64,000 bases of DNA from Tangfeifania diversioriginum (GCF_900141875.1 NZ_FQZE01000018.1:43664-107663), one strand, 5' to 3'; positions 1 through 9,036 are shown, counted from the stretch's first letter. The notes: generated by a model not told the origin, from the sequence alone. A program made the numbers and translations.

Positions 1-2
1 CT

Positions 3-416
3 GCCCAGGGTGGTATGAATATGTACGGTGATTTACCGGACAGTTTAAACCTGGTAGTGAACACAGCTCACCCGCTTGTGAAAAAAGTGATTGAAGCCAA
101 AGATAAAAAGCTGAGCACGCAGCTTGAAAAAATGAATGCGGATATTGCAGCCCAAAAAGCGGAGGCTGAAAAACTCGAAAAAGCCAAAGAGGGCAAAAAA
201 GAGGAGGAGGTTCCGCAAGCTGAAAAAGAACAGTTGGAAAGCGTGAACAATGAGTTGGCTAAATTAGAAGAAGAAAAGCGCAGCAAACTGGCCGATTTTG
301 GTAAGAAAAACAAACTGGCCAAACAAATGGTTGATTTGGCGCTGTTGGCCAACAACATGCTCAAGGGTGCCGATTTAGATAAATTTGTACGGAGAAGTGT
401 TGAGTTGATTAAATAA
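3..416 (+). CDS. htpG: Molecular chaperone HtpG (Hsp90), C-terminal end only
   Basis: This is the 3' end of a gene that begins before the window; the frame is open from base 3 and the ATG at 15 is internal. HtpG is the cytosolic, ATP-dependent, dimeric Hsp90 chaperone. The fragment opens with a glycine-rich stretch and a YGDLPDSLNLVVN segment followed by HPLV, which is the usual start of the Bacteroidota HtpG dimerisation domain. A long charged Lys/Glu-rich helical insert follows, then a Leu/Ala-rich helix (VDLALLANNML) and a final FVRRSVELI. ATPase and middle domains lie outside the window. It is followed by a strong hairpin terminator. The family call is from residue patterns I recognise, not from a search. 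Confidence 0.85.
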   Translation, partial: AQGGMNMYGDLPDSLNLVVNTAHPLVKKVIEAKDKKLSTQLEKMNADIAAQKAEAEKLEKAKEGKKEEEVPQAEKEQLESVNNELAKLEEEKRSKLADFGKKNKLAKQMVDLALLANNMLKGADLDKFVRRSVELIK

Positions 417-431
417 CGAAGGAAAGAAAAG

Positions 432-473
432 AAGGGGATTATCGAGGTTTTGATAATCCCCTTTATTTTTTTT
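432..473 (+). terminator. Rho-independent terminator after htpG
   Basis: A 12-bp stem (432-443 paired with 452-463) with an 8-base loop is followed by a T-rich run to 473. It lies 15 bases after the htpG stop and just before the stop of the convergent amylase gene, so it could serve both directions. Confidence 0.85.
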
Positions 474-485
474 GTATATAGGTAA

Positions 486-3400
486 TTAAAAACGAACCAT
501 CATTTTTCTGAGACTCCCCTGTGGTGTTTTCAGTTCATAAATATAGATGCCCGTCTTCAATTCATTCAATTTTAGCGAAAGGGATTGTTTGCCTGAAATA
601 TTCCTGTTAAAAATCAATGTTTTTAAAATTTCACCATTTAAGTTGAGGATATTCAGCTCGGTGTCACTATTTTGAGGAACCGAAAAATCTATTGTGGTTC
701 GTTCAGTAAATGGATTGGGGTAATTCTGTTTCAATACATATTTTTTTTCATTTAAAATTGAAGAATTGGTGTTGGGAGAAATAGTGAAAAGTCCGTTTGA
801 ACTATCATTTATATCCTGTATGCCTGATTTAGTTATTTTTATCATGCATTCTGAAGAATTGAGTTCGGGCACTGTCCATTGGTATATTTCTTCAACCGCA
901 TTAATATTTGAACCAATAATCTGCCAGTTGTTACCTCCATCACTTGAAAAATATATATCAATAAATTCAACATTTTCATAGCTCCACTGAATATTAATTT
1001 CTTTTTCAGTTTTTAATTCCTCCCCGCCATTTGGATACAATACTTCGATAAATGGCATAGCAATTTCAAACGTACTTTCTGAGGTGTCAAATATTGCCGG
1101 ATAAGTTGAACTTGTGATTTTGATCATGCACCCTGATGAATTAATTAAAGGTATATCCCAAAAATAATTGCCTTCCTGTGCGTCAAGATTTTCAACAATT
1201 ACTTCCCATGTAGTGCCATTATCGCTTGAGAAATAGATATCCACATTTTCAATATTTTCGGATTCCCATTCAACACTTGCTGTTTCTGACGCAATAAATT
1301 TTTCGCCATCATTGGGACTTGTTAATGATATTTCACTTGGGTTTTTATCAATTTCTTTGAGTACAATATTGTCCATCGTAATCATTGCATCTGATGAACC
1401 TATTTCAATGACAAAGCGTGAATTAATGTCTGTGGATTCTTCCATTTTAAAGGCATATTTGAATCTGTTCCTGCTTTCAGAAATTTCGAGGTTTTGACGA
1501 AAATAGTCGGAGTAATCGCCCCCGTTTTCGCTTATTACTGCATCAATTGTAGTTTGTTTATTTGCTGATGCATCAAAACTGAGTTCATAACTTTTATCAT
1601 ATTCAATTTTAATGTCTGTCTGAATCAATTGGATATGCCATTTTTCTGATCCCGGGTTATCTACTTCAATAATTATTTCTTCATTTAATACATTCATTTG
1701 TGCATTTGCTTCACTGTTTAAATAAAGGTTCCAATAATCTGTTTCATTTTCGAAAGTCCCGTTAATAATCAGATTGTCGTCATCTGTCGGGAGATAAATT
1801 TTTGCCTCAAATGCATCAAGCGATAGGGGAATAGCGTTAATTTCATCTGATTTGAAGTATTTCCGCTTATCATCAAATATATTGGTAAGTATATAATATC
1901 CCTCAGAGGCATTGTATAAAGTACCAAGATCCATTGTCAGGCCTGTGTGTTCGCCTGAAAAGTTCAGAGCTGTTACAACAAAACTGCTGTCCTTATTTAT
2001 TGTTACGTATGTATAAACATTTTGATTTGTATTGGGTAAACGGATTAACTTAGCACTGTTTTGAATATGCTTTTTACGTGTATTGAGAAGTTTTTTGAAG
2101 AAAGGAATTAAACTTTGATTTCCTTCTGTCAACCCTTCAAATTGTTCTGTTTGTCCTGTCTCTGCTCCTCCATAAATTAGAGGAACTCCGGGAACCGTAA
2201 AAACAAGGGTGTGTGCTAATTTTGATTTTTCAGTGCCAAATAATTTGGCTGCTCTTTCATGATCATGATTTTCAATAAATCTGAGGGGGAGGGCATTCTC
2301 GGGGAATTTTTCATCTAAAATAGAGTGTAAATCGTTAACAGAGGAGTGGTTGTTTAAGATTCCCGGAAGCCCTATGGATTCATCCCATCCTCTTAACTTC
2401 CAGTTATATACTGATGTGAAACGGTCGTCGAATAAAATACTTTTGTTGTGTTCCTCAGATGGTGATTCTTCATAACTCCCAGTTGCAGGTGATGCGGCTG
2501 CTTCTCCCAGTAAGTAAAATTCAGGGTTTTTATTTTTGAGGTGTTTGGCAAGTTTTTTCCAGAAGACATTTGAGCGTTGCTCAATTCCCCAGGCAACATC
2601 AGCCCTGTATCCGTCCAAATTAAAGGTTGTCATCCAGTAATCTGCCACATCAATTAAGTATTTTTCTACTTGCGGATTGGAATAATTTAGATTTGGATTA
2701 TCTATCCAATCGTAGTAGTAATCATAATTTGACTCTCCCGGGACTCCATCCCATATATAAAAATCAGCAAACTGAGAATTGTCTTTGTTTACCAAACAGT
2801 TCTGAAAAAAAGGATGTTCTTTGCTGGTATGGTTGAAAACGATATCAAGTATGATTTTTATTCCTTTTTCATGGGCGGCATCCACCATTTCTTTAAATTC
2901 TTGTTTAGTTCCCAAATAACTTTCAATTTCATAATAGTCTTCAACCCAGTAGCCCATTCCCCCGCCTTTTGTAATTGGAGTAAACCAAATAGCCTCAACA
3001 CCCAGTTCTTTTAAATAATCTAATCTGGATTTTACATTATTGAATATTTTTCCTCCAGGGACCCATCCATAGGAATTAATCTCATAAATATTCATGCTGT
3101 CAATCCAACCGGCAAAATTGTCAACCGTATGAATGACTATTTTATTTGGCTTTGCAGAAACTATTTTTTTTGCTGTGAAGCTGTTTCCTTCTGTATTTGT
3201 AGCTTCCACATTAAACATATATTCCCCGGTATTTTCATGTGGTATTGTGAAAGTTGTACTTGTTCCGGATAATGATGAAAAAGATACTTGTTTCGGATTG
3301 GAGTTTTCCTGGCTCCATTGATATGATAAGTCAAGATCAACAGGAGAAGAACCGTTTGCTGTAAGTGTTACTTCTCTGCCCGTTATGTTTCCCTCTATTT

Positions 3401-4082
3401 CAACATAAGGCCAGGTTTCAGTTCCGGGGAGGTAATCAAATGATACAGTTCTTGTTTTTGTGCCTTCCGAAGAACCAATTTTTACTGAAACAGTATTTTT
3501 TTCCTTTATTAGCAAATCGTACGCATCATATCTGAATGTTTGAGTTTCCTCATTGTAATAGTAAGATGGATTTTCAATAGTTGTTCCATTTATTTTAACT
3601 TCCCATGAATCGTTTAAAGGAGGATTTCCTTCGGAAAAAGCTACAATTGCTACGATTTCGCTGCTGAAATTTCCTTTCTTATTATCTTTGGGGATAAGGT
3701 ATGAAATCATTGGATCGGATATTTCCATGTATGGTTGTGCATTTTCTTCGAACTTCAGAGGATTATTTGGATCTTCAATCCACTCCCCATCCACTACAAA
3801 AAAGTATCCAAATTCCGATGTTGTTTGAGGATTTAAATCCAGTGTTATTTCAAAAATCCCATCGCTATCCTGGTCTTTTAATTCAAAATTCGGATTGTCA
3901 GGTTCCCAATCTGCAATCATACCGGTAAGGTAAACCGAGGAAATACTTTTGCCCAATGAATTATAATGAAAAGTTACTGGAACTGTTTGGCTGTGAGTTA
4001 CAATGCTAATAAATAAAAAGATTGGACAAAGCAAAAAGGCATACTTAGTTTTAAGTAATTTGGTTTTTTGATTAGTATTCAT
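486..4082 (-). CDS. Secreted GH13 alpha-amylase with Ig-like modules and T9SS sorting domain
   Basis: Probable extracellular starch or maltodextrin hydrolase of glycoside hydrolase family 13, 1198 residues. An N-terminal signal peptide ends near residue 32 (THSQ). Residues about 33-130 look like a starch-binding or E-set module, and 225-310 like a PKD/Ig domain. The TIM-barrel catalytic domain spans about 320-780 and shows all four GH13 regions: DIVFNH (413-418), GYRADV with nucleophile Asp495, LLGE with acid/base Glu527, and ENHDH with Asp607. A carbohydrate-binding-like region (about 790-960) follows, then two related Ig-like repeats (both contain IYFSSD and a CMIKIT ending), and a C-terminal T9SS type A domain with the NYPNPF motif ending in MMVRF. 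The ATG at 4082 has no strong Shine-Dalgarno sequence. The substrate is inferred from the family only. Confidence 0.9.
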   Translation of the reverse strand: MNTNQKTKLLKTKYAFLLCPIFLFISIVTHSQTVPVTFHYNSLGKSISSVYLTGMIADWEPDNPNFELKDQDSDGIFEITLDLNPQTTSEFGYFFVVDGEWIEDPNNPLKFEENAQPYMEISDPMISYLIPKDNKKGNFSSEIVAIVAFSEGNPPLNDSWEVKINGTTIENPSYYYNEETQTFRYDAYDLLIKEKNTVSVKIGSSEGTKTRTVSFDYLPGTETWPYVEIEGNITGREVTLTANGSSPVDLDLSYQWSQENSNPKQVSFSSLSGTSTTFTIPHENTGEYMFNVEATNTEGNSFTAKKIVSAKPNKIVIHTVDNFAGWIDSMNIYEINSYGWVPGGKIFNNVKSRLDYLKELGVEAIWFTPITKGGGMGYWVEDYYEIESYLGTKQEFKEMVDAAHEKGIKIILDIVFNHTSKEHPFFQNCLVNKDNSQFADFYIWDGVPGESNYDYYYDWIDNPNLNYSNPQVEKYLIDVADYWMTTFNLDGYRADVAWGIEQRSNVFWKKLAKHLKNKNPEFYLLGEAAASPATGSYEESPSEEHNKSILFDDRFTSVYNWKLRGWDESIGLPGILNNHSSVNDLHSILDEKFPENALPLRFIENHDHERAAKLFGTEKSKLAHTLVFTVPGVPLIYGGAETGQTEQFEGLTEGNQSLIPFFKKLLNTRKKHIQNSAKLIRLPNTNQNVYTYVTINKDSSFVVTALNFSGEHTGLTMDLGTLYNASEGYYILTNIFDDKRKYFKSDEINAIPLSLDAFEAKIYLPTDDDNLIINGTFENETDYWNLYLNSEANAQMNVLNEEIIIEVDNPGSEKWHIQLIQTDIKIEYDKSYELSFDASANKQTTIDAVISENGGDYSDYFRQNLEISESRNRFKYAFKMEESTDINSRFVIEIGSSDAMITMDNIVLKEIDKNPSEISLTSPNDGEKFIASETASVEWESENIENVDIYFSSDNGTTWEVIVENLDAQEGNYFWDIPLINSSGCMIKITSSTYPAIFDTSESTFEIAMPFIEVLYPNGGEELKTEKEINIQWSYENVEFIDIYFSSDGGNNWQIIGSNINAVEEIYQWTVPELNSSECMIKITKSGIQDINDSSNGLFTISPNTNSSILNEKKYVLKQNYPNPFTERTTIDFSVPQNSDTELNILNLNGEILKTLIFNRNISGKQSLSLKLNELKTGIYIYELKTPQGSLRKMMVRF

Positions 4083-4140
4083 TTTTTTGAAAAAAGAGTA
4101 CTTATTCGGTGTATTAATTTTTCTTCAAGGTACTTATAAA

Positions 4141-4875
4141 TTAAAATAAATCAAAAAGAATTGAATTTTTTCTTGCTTCGTTCAACTGTTCAGGTTTGCC
4201 CACATCCATCCAAAAATCTGATGTGTCGAAAAAGCCTTTTATGCTATAATTTTTTGCCAGTTGGAGGTACCAGGTGGTCATTGAAAAACGCTGGTGACGG
4301 GGAAAGTAGTTGAAAATTTCAGGGCTGATAACATGAATTCCACTGAATGCCATTTCCCTTGCCTTTTCAAAATTTTGAGGTAACGAAATTTTAGTTTCTC
4401 CTGTTTCTTTATTGATCCATCCCACCAGTCGCTGGTTTTGGTCGAATTTAAAGTAGCGCTGGGTTTTTCGTTTTCTTACAACCAGTGTTGCCAAGGCATC
4501 TGACTTTTTATGGTTTTCGGTCACTTTCTGTATATTCAGGTTGGTCAGGATATCTGTATTGTAGAGGAGAACGGGTTCATTTCCGGTTAACAGGGGAGCT
4601 GCTTTTTTCAGTCCGCCGCCTGTTTCGAGCAATTCGTGGGTTTCGTCGGAAATTGTTACCGGCAGGCCAAAATCATTGCTTTCAATATAATTAATCATCA
4701 AATCGGCGAAATGGTGCACATTCACCACAATTTCTGAAATGCCTTCCTTTTTTAATTTTTCAATGGCATGTTGCAACAATGTTTTGCCGCCAATTTCAAC
4801 CAGGGCTTTGGGTTTGTTTTGGGTTTCTTCTTTTAGCCTGGAGCCGAGGCCGGCAGCAAAAATCATTGCTTTCAT
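4141..4875 (-). CDS. Sugar-1-phosphate nucleotidyltransferase (MurU/mannose-1-P guanylyltransferase-like)
   Basis: Cytosolic NTP-transferase of 244 residues that should join a sugar-1-phosphate to a nucleotide for cell-wall or polysaccharide synthesis. The N-terminus carries the family signature: GLGSRL at 9-14 followed by KPK at 21-23. The metal-binding Asp lies in YNTD (about 108), a GGGL loop lies at about 86-89, and a DVGKPEQL motif sits near the C-terminus. Its length is close to MurU (N-acetylmuramate-1-phosphate uridylyltransferase), and short of full mannose-1-phosphate guanylyltransferases with extra domains. The sugar and nucleotide cannot be decided from sequence alone. It is 9 bases downstream of the DUF4293 gene, and probably in one operon with it. 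Confidence 0.8.
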   Translation of the reverse strand: MKAMIFAAGLGSRLKEETQNKPKALVEIGGKTLLQHAIEKLKKEGISEIVVNVHHFADLMINYIESNDFGLPVTISDETHELLETGGGLKKAAPLLTGNEPVLLYNTDILTNLNIQKVTENHKKSDALATLVVRKRKTQRYFKFDQNQRLVGWINKETGETKISLPQNFEKAREMAFSGIHVISPEIFNYFPRHQRFSMTTWYLQLAKNYSIKGFFDTSDFWMDVGKPEQLNEARKNSILFDLF

Positions 4876-4884
4876 AGCTGGGGT

Positions 4885-5328
4885 TTACCGTATTCTGTTC
4901 AGGCTTCTGATTAGTGCTTCATCTTTTCCGATGGCTCGGATGGCCAGATAATCGAGAATGATGGCAACCAGAGGAAATGCCATGGGCACTTTGTAAGCCA
5001 CTTGTGCATTGTCGAATGCAGCGTACGTAAAATAGAAAAACAATCCAACCAGGCCGAGTAACAAAATGATGGTAAAAACGACTATTCGGATTTGCCGGAT
5101 GCGTTTTTTGTACATGAAAATTGCCACAAAATGCAGCAGGGTAATAAGGCCGATAAAAACCATTACCGGCAGGCCGTCGAAAATCATATTTTCACCATTA
5201 AAAATTCCTTTTGCATTGAAAATATGCAGCTCGTCATTTACAAGTATTTCTGCAAAATCGAGTTTAAAAAGGGTAGCGGTTAGCAAGCCGGCAACAAGTA
5301 AATATACAGTTTGAATTCGTTGAATCAT
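4885..5328 (-). CDS. DUF4293 family four-helix membrane protein
   Basis: Integral membrane protein of 147 residues with four predicted transmembrane segments: about 7-25, 52-72, 80-102 and 112-132. The opening MIQRIQTVYLL and the arrangement of helices match the DUF4293 family, which is widespread in Bacteroidota and has no known function. It is co-directional with the helicase gene upstream (44-base gap) and the nucleotidyltransferase downstream (9-base gap), so it is probably co-transcribed. No catalytic motif is visible. Confidence 0.75.
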   Translation of the reverse strand: MIQRIQTVYLLVAGLLTATLFKLDFAEILVNDELHIFNAKGIFNGENMIFDGLPVMVFIGLITLLHFVAIFMYKKRIRQIRIVVFTIILLLGLVGLFFYFTYAAFDNAQVAYKVPMAFPLVAIILDYLAIRAIGKDEALIRSLNRIR

Positions 5329-5372
5329 GTTTTAAAATTTTCTGCAAAAATAGTTTTTTTCCTTGTTAGCAA

Positions 5373-8300
5373 TCATATCTCACACACTTTTTCCACTTCG
5401 TCCTGATTGATATACCATAAAAATCCTTCCACTTGTTTGAAGCCGGAATCACGGAGCAATTGGGCGTAACGACTTACTTGTTTGTTATATTTTCCGGGAA
5501 TTTTTTCGCCCCATTTGTAATCTACAACCACTGCATTTTCTCCTGAAATCATGATGCGGTCCGGACGGTACAACTGTCCTGATGAAATAATTTCCCGCTC
5601 GTTTAGTACTTTATAACTCCCGTTAAACCAGGGAATTGTTTGTGGGTTTTGAATACTTTCTGTCAGTTTCATTTTTATTTCGGCTGCTTCCTCGTCATTA
5701 ATTTTTCCTTCGTTTTGAGCTTTTTGGCAAGCTGCTTCAATATCATCAACAGTTTCAATTTCCGCGAGGATTTCGTGCACCAGTTTTCCGGTGTTTTTTA
5801 CTGATTGATGGAGCTCGCCCGGTATCAGAAAATCTTCGCTGTTCAGCCTCAGTTTAATTCTTTCGCCAAAATTATTAAAGTGATATTTTGTAATCCATTC
5901 TGAGTTGGATTCAACTTTTTTGGCAGTAAAAACGGGAAGTTCACCATAAGTGAATTGAGTGTTTTCAGCATTCCAGCATTCTGCAAACGAGTTTTCTTCC
6001 AGTTGCTCCAACGCAAATTTTAAAAGATGGTTGATTGTTTTTCCCGGGCCTTTTGAATTGTTTTTCTCATCGGGTTGTTCTGCGTTCACCATTAAAACTG
6101 ATTTGGCCCGCGTGAATGCCACATAAACCAAATTTAGCGTATCAATATAAGCGTTTAGCTTTTCCTCGTAATAATCGTTGCTGAAAATTGTTTTTTCCAA
6201 TGCCTGTGTAGCTTTTACAGGAAGTAATGGAAAACGGTTGAAGGGCCCTGATTCAGGCGTGCACCATAAAATGGGCGCCAGGTTTCCTTTCCATGAGCTG
6301 TTCCAGTTAAAATTGGGCAGCAGAACAGCTTCAAACTCCAGTCCTTTTGCTTTATGAACGGTCAGTAACCTGATGGCATCAACATCTTCATTTACGCTCA
6401 CCGGGCTTTTGTAGCCTGTTTCGTTCCACCAGTGCAGCAGGTTGGAGAGGTCGTTTGAAATTGAAATTTTAATGTCTGCCGTTTGGTCGATAAAAGCCTG
6501 AAGAAAAGGGAGCTCCGATTTCATCTGAAAAAGGCCAAAGAGGGAAGCAATTTCCATTACCGACTCATCTAGTGAAGCCAGCAAAACTTTCGATTTTACT
6601 CGCTCAATTGCAGGCTGCAGTTCTTTTTCAAAAGCTTGTTCGAAATCAGTATCGAGTTGCCATTTTTCTTCCCGGATACCGGGAATTGTTTGTTGACCAT
6701 TGGATTCCAACTCCGGTTTCAGCCATGAGAGCCATAAGTTTAGCAGGGCTGCTTTTACAATTTTATTGTCGGGGTCAACCAGCAATTCAATAATTAAAAT
6801 GATGAAATTAACGCCTTTTGACGCGAACAGGAAAAGCGACTCATTTGAAATGACTGAAAGATTGTACCCGGTATTTTCCGGTTTTTGGGCAGCCTCAACA
6901 AAGGTTTCAATAATTTTTGTTCCTTCCTTGTTTGTCCGGATGAGGATTGCAGTATCGGCAGCTCGCAGCCCATTTTCCTGCAGTTGTTTTACCTGCTTAA
7001 CCAGCAATTGGGCCGATTGTTTTTCAAAATCATCTTTTTCCAGAAAATTAATTTGTGCCAGTCCGGTTGGGGCCGTTTCGGTTTTACCGGGCTGCTGGAC
7101 AAAATGCTCGTAAATGGATGAGAACTTGTTTTTGAATTTTTCGTCATTAATATCAGCGAGCAGGTAGTTTTCGAATGTTTGTTTCAGTTGGCCAATTGCG
7201 GCATTATTAAAATTGATGATGTTTTGCCGGCTGCGCCAGTTTTTTTTGAGTGGCTTTTCTTCGGGTTGAAAATGTGGAAAATCGGTGTTTATTTGTTCGT
7301 CGAGGATATTCCAGTCGCTGTTTCGCCACCGGTAAATCGACTGTTTTACATCTCCTACCAGCAGGTTGGTGTTCCCTTCCGAAAGTGAATTGGCCACGAG
7401 TGGCTTAAAATTATTCCATTGCAAGGCTGAGGTGTCCTGGAACTCATCGAGCATAAAATGACTGAACTGGTTCCCGATTTTCTCGTAAATGAATGGCGAA
7501 TCGCTTTCGCCAATAATTTTGCTTAAAAGCAGGTTGGAGTCGGAAAGTTGTAGTACTCCTTTTTCGTGCAACAGCTCCCTGATTACTTCTTTCAGGTCGG
7601 TCAGTATCCCGAGCATTCGGAGCTGTTTATTTGCTTCAATAGCTGAAAAATAACGGGTTTCGTTATTGCTTTTGAAAGCGATAATTTCCTGTAAAAGTGG
7701 CTGGAGGGTGGTTTCAACTGCGTGTTGAATCTGGTCCCTTTTTGGACTTTTGGCAGTGTACCATTTTTCAATTTCAGTGGCATGTTTTTCAACTGTAGCG
7801 GTAAAATTTGGTTGTTCACCGGCAGCCAGTTTCAGGAAAAAATATCCAATACTTCGGCTCTTCCCTGAAAAATCATCAGGCTCAAGTCCGGCGTTTTCCA
7901 TTTGCCTGACGCATTCAGCACCCTTCTGCTTTAATTCCGACTCGTACCAGATGATTATTTTTTTTAGCTCGCTTCTGAATTCCTTCAGGTTTTCGCGGGT
8001 GTAAACAGAATTTTCCTTTTCCGGGAAAAACAGTTGGAACTTTTCTTTAAACAGCTCTTTTCCCAGGTTTTTTATGTCATCCTCAATTTGCTGGCTTTTG
8101 TTATCGGTAATTTTTTCTTCACTGAAACTTACCAGCCATTTTCGCAGTTGTTTGTCACTGTCAATTTTTTGCAGCAGCCGGTCGGTTGCTTCTTCCAGCA
8201 ATAAACCATCGTCGAGCTCAAGAGTAACTTGGGGCGAAATGCCCATTTCGCGGTTAAAAGCTTTAATTATCCGCTGGGTAAATGAGTCGATGGTGCTTAC

Positions 8301-8603
8301 TGAAAACCGGTTGTAATCGTGAAGAATATTTTTCAGCACCTGCCGTGCGCGTTGGCGGATAACTTCTTCAGTGAGTGAAGTTTCATTTTCCAGTATAGTG
8401 GTATAATCAGTAGATTGGTTGCTGGCCAGTACATTGAGTTGTCCCAGGATGCGGTTTTTCATTTCGTTGGTGGCTTTGTTGGTGAATGTAACCGCAAGAA
8501 TGTGTTTGTAGTTGAACGGATTTTTCAACAGCAGTTTGAGGTATTCTGCTACCAGCTGAAATGTTTTGCCGGAACCGGCTGATGCTTTATAAACGGTGAG
8601 CAT
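5373..8603 (-). CDS. UvrD-family helicase with C-terminal RecB-like nuclease (AddA-type)
   Basis: DNA double-strand-break processing enzyme of the AddA/RecB type, 1076 residues. It starts directly with Walker A (ASAGSGKT, residues 7-14), then motif Ia (AVTFTNKAT), Walker B (LDEFQDTS, about 383), the GDVKQSIYRWR motif, the TVHKAKGLEF motif and YVAFTRAK (about 824). The C-terminal 150 residues carry a PD-(D/E)XK nuclease pattern with an upstream GKLVHEIL histidine and DRI...VVDYKWG (about 1024). Its expected partner, an AddB-like PD-(D/E)XK protein, is not next to it. Upstream lies an orphan antitoxin and a truncated toxin whose frame runs 55 bases into this gene. The ATG at 8603 puts Walker A at the usual distance from the N-terminus. 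Confidence 0.88.
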   Translation of the reverse strand: MLTVYKASAGSGKTFQLVAEYLKLLLKNPFNYKHILAVTFTNKATNEMKNRILGQLNVLASNQSTDYTTILENETSLTEEVIRQRARQVLKNILHDYNRFSVSTIDSFTQRIIKAFNREMGISPQVTLELDDGLLLEEATDRLLQKIDSDKQLRKWLVSFSEEKITDNKSQQIEDDIKNLGKELFKEKFQLFFPEKENSVYTRENLKEFRSELKKIIIWYESELKQKGAECVRQMENAGLEPDDFSGKSRSIGYFFLKLAAGEQPNFTATVEKHATEIEKWYTAKSPKRDQIQHAVETTLQPLLQEIIAFKSNNETRYFSAIEANKQLRMLGILTDLKEVIRELLHEKGVLQLSDSNLLLSKIIGESDSPFIYEKIGNQFSHFMLDEFQDTSALQWNNFKPLVANSLSEGNTNLLVGDVKQSIYRWRNSDWNILDEQINTDFPHFQPEEKPLKKNWRSRQNIINFNNAAIGQLKQTFENYLLADINDEKFKNKFSSIYEHFVQQPGKTETAPTGLAQINFLEKDDFEKQSAQLLVKQVKQLQENGLRAADTAILIRTNKEGTKIIETFVEAAQKPENTGYNLSVISNESLFLFASKGVNFIILIIELLVDPDNKIVKAALLNLWLSWLKPELESNGQQTIPGIREEKWQLDTDFEQAFEKELQPAIERVKSKVLLASLDESVMEIASLFGLFQMKSELPFLQAFIDQTADIKISISNDLSNLLHWWNETGYKSPVSVNEDVDAIRLLTVHKAKGLEFEAVLLPNFNWNSSWKGNLAPILWCTPESGPFNRFPLLPVKATQALEKTIFSNDYYEEKLNAYIDTLNLVYVAFTRAKSVLMVNAEQPDEKNNSKGPGKTINHLLKFALEQLEENSFAECWNAENTQFTYGELPVFTAKKVESNSEWITKYHFNNFGERIKLRLNSEDFLIPGELHQSVKNTGKLVHEILAEIETVDDIEAACQKAQNEGKINDEEAAEIKMKLTESIQNPQTIPWFNGSYKVLNEREIISSGQLYRPDRIMISGENAVVVDYKWGEKIPGKYNKQVSRYAQLLRDSGFKQVEGFLWYINQDEVEKVCEI

Positions 8604-8674
8604 TTTATGTTAAGTTTTTTATCTCTTGTTTTAGCAAGCTCCTTTTCAAAACCATCAAGGTATTCGGTTTTCAT
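8549..8674 (-). pseudogene. Truncated RelE/ParE-like toxin remnant overlapping the helicase start
   Basis: The antitoxin stop codon is part of an ATGA overlap: an ATG at 8674-8672 opens a 41-codon frame that ends at 8549. Its first 21 residues (MKTEYLDGFEKELAKTRDKKL) look like the opening of a RelE/ParE-superfamily toxin of the kind common in Bacteroidota. After that the frame reads out of phase through the beginning of the helicase gene and stops. A full toxin is about 90-100 residues, so roughly three quarters are missing. The ATGA coupling is typical of a real antitoxin-toxin operon. The family call on 21 residues is tentative. Confidence 0.5.
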
Positions 8675-8895
8675 TTATGATAGTCTTGTTGATTCTCATT
8701 TAATATATTGTTGAGTGTATCTAATACTTTTTTTCTGTCGGTTTTGTGAGTTTTTCTGTTTCTTTCCATTGCCTTCAAGAGTTGTTCATCTTGCATTTCT
8801 TCATAAGTTTTAGCACTTACACCTAACCTTTTTGCCAATTCAAGAAAAAAATTTAGTTCGTCCTTGTCTTTTGGTTTTATAATTATTGTTTCCAT
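8671..8895 (-). CDS. Small orphan antitoxin-like protein
   Basis: A 74-residue soluble protein starting METIIIKPKDKDELNFFLEL, then a helical Lys/Glu-rich tail (KAMERNRKTHKTDRKKVLD). This matches the general look of short Bacteroidota type II antitoxins paired with RelE/YoeB-like toxins; I cannot name the family precisely. I chose the ATG at 8895 rather than the longer frame from 9012 because the longer frame has a non-protein-like Trp/Pro-rich leader and because a very good promoter ends just upstream of 8895. It overlaps the toxin remnant by ATGA, so it is now an antitoxin without a full partner in the window. Confidence 0.65.
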   Translation of the reverse strand: METIIIKPKDKDELNFFLELAKRLGVSAKTYEEMQDEQLLKAMERNRKTHKTDRKKVLDTLNNILNENQQDYHK

Positions 8896-8912
8896 TTTTT
8901 TGCATTTTTCTT

Positions 8913-8943
8913 CAAATGTATTAAAAACTGGTTGTAATACAAA
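8913..8943 (-). promoter_or_regulatory. Consensus Bacteroidota promoter for the antitoxin gene
   Basis: Read on the minus strand there is TTTG (8943-8940), exactly 19 bases, then TACATTTG (8920-8913). This fits the Bacteroidota housekeeping promoter, -33 TTTG and -7 TAnnTTTG, in both boxes and spacing. Transcription should begin near 8906, about 11 bases before the ATG at 8895, and could read on into the helicase gene. It is the best match I found in the window. Confidence 0.7.
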
Positions 8944-9036
8944 GCTGGTGTGGGAGGGCATTGGCCATTGCCAACTCGCCTGCCTACCAGAATTGTTCAG
9001 GCGTGACTGCATTTCCAGACGAAGCTGCTGAAATTT

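Noticed and set aside
8896..9012. N-terminal extension of the antitoxin frame to 9012
   Set aside because: The added residues are Trp/Pro-rich and lie over the promoter, so they are unlikely to be translated.
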